From the NCBI GenBank assembly GCA_030600725.1, contig JAUVLN010000098.1, positions 1-7,588 on the forward strand: a stretch of DNA of 7,588 bases. Reading direction: 5' to 3'. Positions 5,371 to 7,588 of this stretch are shown piece by piece. The notes beneath the pieces were generated by a model. It saw only the letters and a list, made by a program, of their open reading frames with translations. It was not told where the DNA came from and made no database searches. Within the stretch, counting starts at the first letter, position 1. Each line of letters starts with the position of its first letter. Both the position numbers and the translations under genes were made by a program. This stretch comes from Thermoplasmatota archaeon (lineage in GTDB: Archaea; Thermoplasmatota; Penumbrarchaeia; Penumbrarchaeales; Penumbrarchaeaceae).

Positions 5371-7588
5371 ATGAAGAACGACCAGCATCATGCAAACGTA
5401 TGGAACAGCGGACCGCTGACAATGCTTCTTTCGATCCTCCTTATCGCTTCGGGGTTGTGGGGGCTGTTGCTGACAGATCTGGATACGGTTCAGGGAAGCA
5501 CGCTGTATGTCGGTCCGGGAAAGTACAACACGATAACAGAGGCCATGTTGAACGCATCCACAGGAGACACGATCATCGTCGAAACGGGCATCTACAACGA
5601 GACCGTGATAGTGAACGTCACAGGTGTGACCATAATGGGTTCATTTCCGGTACCAACGGTAAACTCCAACTCCTCAAACCCCACTTTCCTCGTCACCGCC
5701 AGGAATGTAACCATAAAGGATCTTACAATAAACGGGGATATCTCCGTCAGAGCCAACAATACCACAATGATGAACCTCACGATCTTTCCTTTGAACAGGA
5801 TCGGCATCCGGATCGTCAATTCAACGGATACATCCATCGAGAACATCACCATCGGTCCTATCGATAACACCGGCATATCCGTCGAGAACGGAACCGACAC
5901 ATCATTAACGGACCTGAAACTCAATACCTCGATATCCGGCGTCGGGATCTTCATGGAGGATTCAAGTAATACAACGGTCGAGGATCTGCTCTCATTGGGT
6001 GAAAATCTGGGTATGATGTGCTTCCATTCAACGGAACTCTCCATCAGGGATTCGACATTCAACAATTCGCAAACCGGAATCGAGATAATGGACACGGATC
6101 TGATCCGCCTGCTCGGATCCGATCTCAACGTCCTAACGACAGGAACAGGTGCGCTCCTTATGAACTGTACCGATGTAAACGTCGATAACGTTGGATTTTA
6201 CACCGATCAAGATTCCACCGGATTGAAGGATGAAGCATCCAGGGATATCTCGATCAATAACTCCATTTTCAGGGACATGGGACCGTTTGCCAGGGGGATA
6301 GATACCATATTAACAAGCGATCTGATGATAACAAACAGTACCTTCATCATTCAAAACGACGGCTCAAGGGGAATCGCTCTGGATATGTCCAATATCACAC
6401 GGATAAGAGAGAACGTATTCGACAACAGCGCCAACGGTTCCACATCACTATCCTCCACATCATCAAAGGAACTGAATATATCGAATAACTTCTTCAGCCT
6501 GACGGGAGAGACGGCAACAGGAATTGAGCTTGGCCTGGGCAATGGTTCTCTCATTACAAATAACCAGATCATCGTCAAGGGTATCGGATCGAATGGATTG
6601 ATGATCCTGTCCGAGACCTCCACGGAGGTCTCCTACAACCTGATATCGGCTGACGGCAACCAATCCACCGGAGGCATGTTCGACATGACCGGGCTGGCCT
6701 TCGGGAACACCGTCACCACCTCGGGTTCCAGGTCCATGGGTATCGTGGCCAGTGGGGATAACATGACGATCCAGGGGGGGCGGATCGAGGCTAAAGGAAA
6801 CAACAGTACGGGCATGATGATATTCAACTCTGTGAATCTGGCCCTCCATGACGTCCGCTTCATCGTATCAGGGGATAACGGGACGGCCATCTCCTCCATA
6901 GGGTCCGGTGCGACGTTCACTCTCTCGGATCTGGACCTGGATGTGGGATCGACCGGAAGTAACGGATTACTCATTATGGACATGGAGGCGGTCGCGAATG
7001 TGAACAGATGCGAGATCGATTCCCTATCCGATGAACCCGCCCTGATGTTGACCGGAAGGGAGGTCCTGATCGCCAATACGAATATAACTGCGGATGTGGG
7101 AATATCCGTCCACGACCTGGGAGAGTGCCTCATCCTCGACACCAAGATATCCTCCTGGACATCCATCAACGCAACAAGGTCGATGATCGAGATCCACGGG
7201 AGCGATATCTCCTCCACACTCGTCGCAGGTGAGGATTCCTTCATAAGAGCCGTGGACTCCATCATAAGACTGGTCAACGTGAGCGAGACGGGGACCATCT
7301 CGGTGGAGTACACTTTGGGGGTCCTGCTCCTCGACCGCACAGGCGAACCGTTCGAGGGGGTCGAGGTAGAGCTCACCCTGGATGATGTGCCGTTCTATTC
7401 CACCCCCCGGTTCGGGGGAGATGATCCGTTAACGGCATCGGACGGGAAGATCCCCTATTTCAGGGGTATTAACAGGGTCTACGATGGGGAGAGCATACCA
7501 ACGTTCGGAACCACAGCGATCACGGTATTCTCAAGGGGGACGGCGGACAGGTGGGACGACACCTACATCATTGACACCTCGTATTCCC
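5371..7588 (+). CDS. Right-handed beta-helix (NosD/pectin-lyase-like) surface protein, 3' end cut by the window
   Basis: The frame stays open from 5371 to the last base: 739 complete codons and no stop, so the C-terminus lies outside. Residues 15-35 are a hydrophobic segment, either an uncleaved N-terminal anchor or a signal peptide. The mature part opens with the hallmark of the fold: TLYVGPGKYNTITEAM (44-59), then GDTIIVETGIYNETVIV. About 590 residues of short beta-helix coils follow, with recurring patterns such as ITNSTFII and LNISNNFFSL. From about 644 a different module begins (GVLLLDRTGEPFEGVEVELT, 650-669), like the Ig-like or carboxypeptidase-regulatory domains that often cap such proteins. 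Close to thirty N-x-S/T sequons support an exported, glycosylated location. Family members bind or cleave polysaccharides or serve as surface scaffolds; no catalytic residues can be assigned here. It is divergent from coaBC. The in-frame ATG at 5341 would add 10 residues. Confidence 0.85.
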   Translation, partial: MKNDQHHANVWNSGPLTMLLSILLIASGLWGLLLTDLDTVQGSTLYVGPGKYNTITEAMLNASTGDTIIVETGIYNETVIVNVTGVTIMGSFPVPTVNSNSSNPTFLVTARNVTIKDLTINGDISVRANNTTMMNLTIFPLNRIGIRIVNSTDTSIENITIGPIDNTGISVENGTDTSLTDLKLNTSISGVGIFMEDSSNTTVEDLLSLGENLGMMCFHSTELSIRDSTFNNSQTGIEIMDTDLIRLLGSDLNVLTTGTGALLMNCTDVNVDNVGFYTDQDSTGLKDEASRDISINNSIFRDMGPFARGIDTILTSDLMITNSTFIIQNDGSRGIALDMSNITRIRENVFDNSANGSTSLSSTSSKELNISNNFFSLTGETATGIELGLGNGSLITNNQIIVKGIGSNGLMILSETSTEVSYNLISADGNQSTGGMFDMTGLAFGNTVTTSGSRSMGIVASGDNMTIQGGRIEAKGNNSTGMMIFNSVNLALHDVRFIVSGDNGTAISSIGSGATFTLSDLDLDVGSTGSNGLLIMDMEAVANVNRCEIDSLSDEPALMLTGREVLIANTNITADVGISVHDLGECLILDTKISSWTSINATRSMIEIHGSDISSTLVAGEDSFIRAVDSIIRLVNVSETGTISVEYTLGVLLLDRTGEPFEGVEVELTLDDVPFYSTPRFGGDDPLTASDGKIPYFRGINRVYDGESIPTFGTTAITVFSRGTADRWDDTYIIDTSYS

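Noticed and set aside
6633..7376. 247-codon minus-strand frame inside the beta-helix gene
   Set aside because: The plus-strand frame here has clear beta-helix character and is continuous with its start. The minus frame is Ser/Pro/Val-rich with no motif and no plausible promoter.

Overview
The window looks archaeal, most likely euryarchaeal, with Thermoplasmata or a relative as a guess only. The evidence is a minus-strand pair encoding a fused CoaBC and a pantoate kinase; pantoate kinase is the archaea-specific route to phosphopantothenate. Further support comes from TATA-box-like promoters, oligo-T terminator-like tracts, and large surface proteins of types common in archaea. No ribosomal or other phylogenetic marker is present, so the placement is an inference.

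Layout, left to right. Positions 1-359 are AT-rich and without a convincing gene, but end in a good palindrome followed by a TATA-like box. Positions 411-2258 (+) encode a surface protein: signal peptide, seven-blade propeller, calcium-binding Asp-rich repeats, long coiled-coil stalk and C-terminal membrane anchor. Positions 2259-2554 are non-coding and unusually rich in hairpins. Positions 2555-2773 (+) encode a 72-residue protein with four CxxC pairs spaced like a C4C4 RING finger. It converges on the two-gene operon coaBC (5254-4031, -) then pok (4024-2834, -), whose genes are a few bases apart. A 116-base divergent promoter region separates coaBC from a right-handed beta-helix (NosD/pectin-lyase-like) secreted or surface-anchored protein starting at 5371 (+), which runs off the window end.

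How the genes work together: Pok makes 4-phosphopantoate, phosphopantothenate synthetase (not in this window) would add beta-alanine, and CoaBC adds cysteine and decarboxylates to 4'-phosphopantetheine, so the central operon supplies coenzyme A. The two flanking large proteins both appear to work outside the membrane and carry many N-glycosylation sequons. Nothing in the sequence links them to CoA synthesis. The propeller gene and its surroundings are visibly more AT-rich than the CoA operon and the beta-helix gene.

No CRISPR, transposon, tRNA or rRNA was seen. The most notable items are an apparent insertion of about 75-90 residues in the pantoate kinase, the RING-like mini-protein, the hairpin-rich spacer, and the palindrome upstream of the propeller gene.
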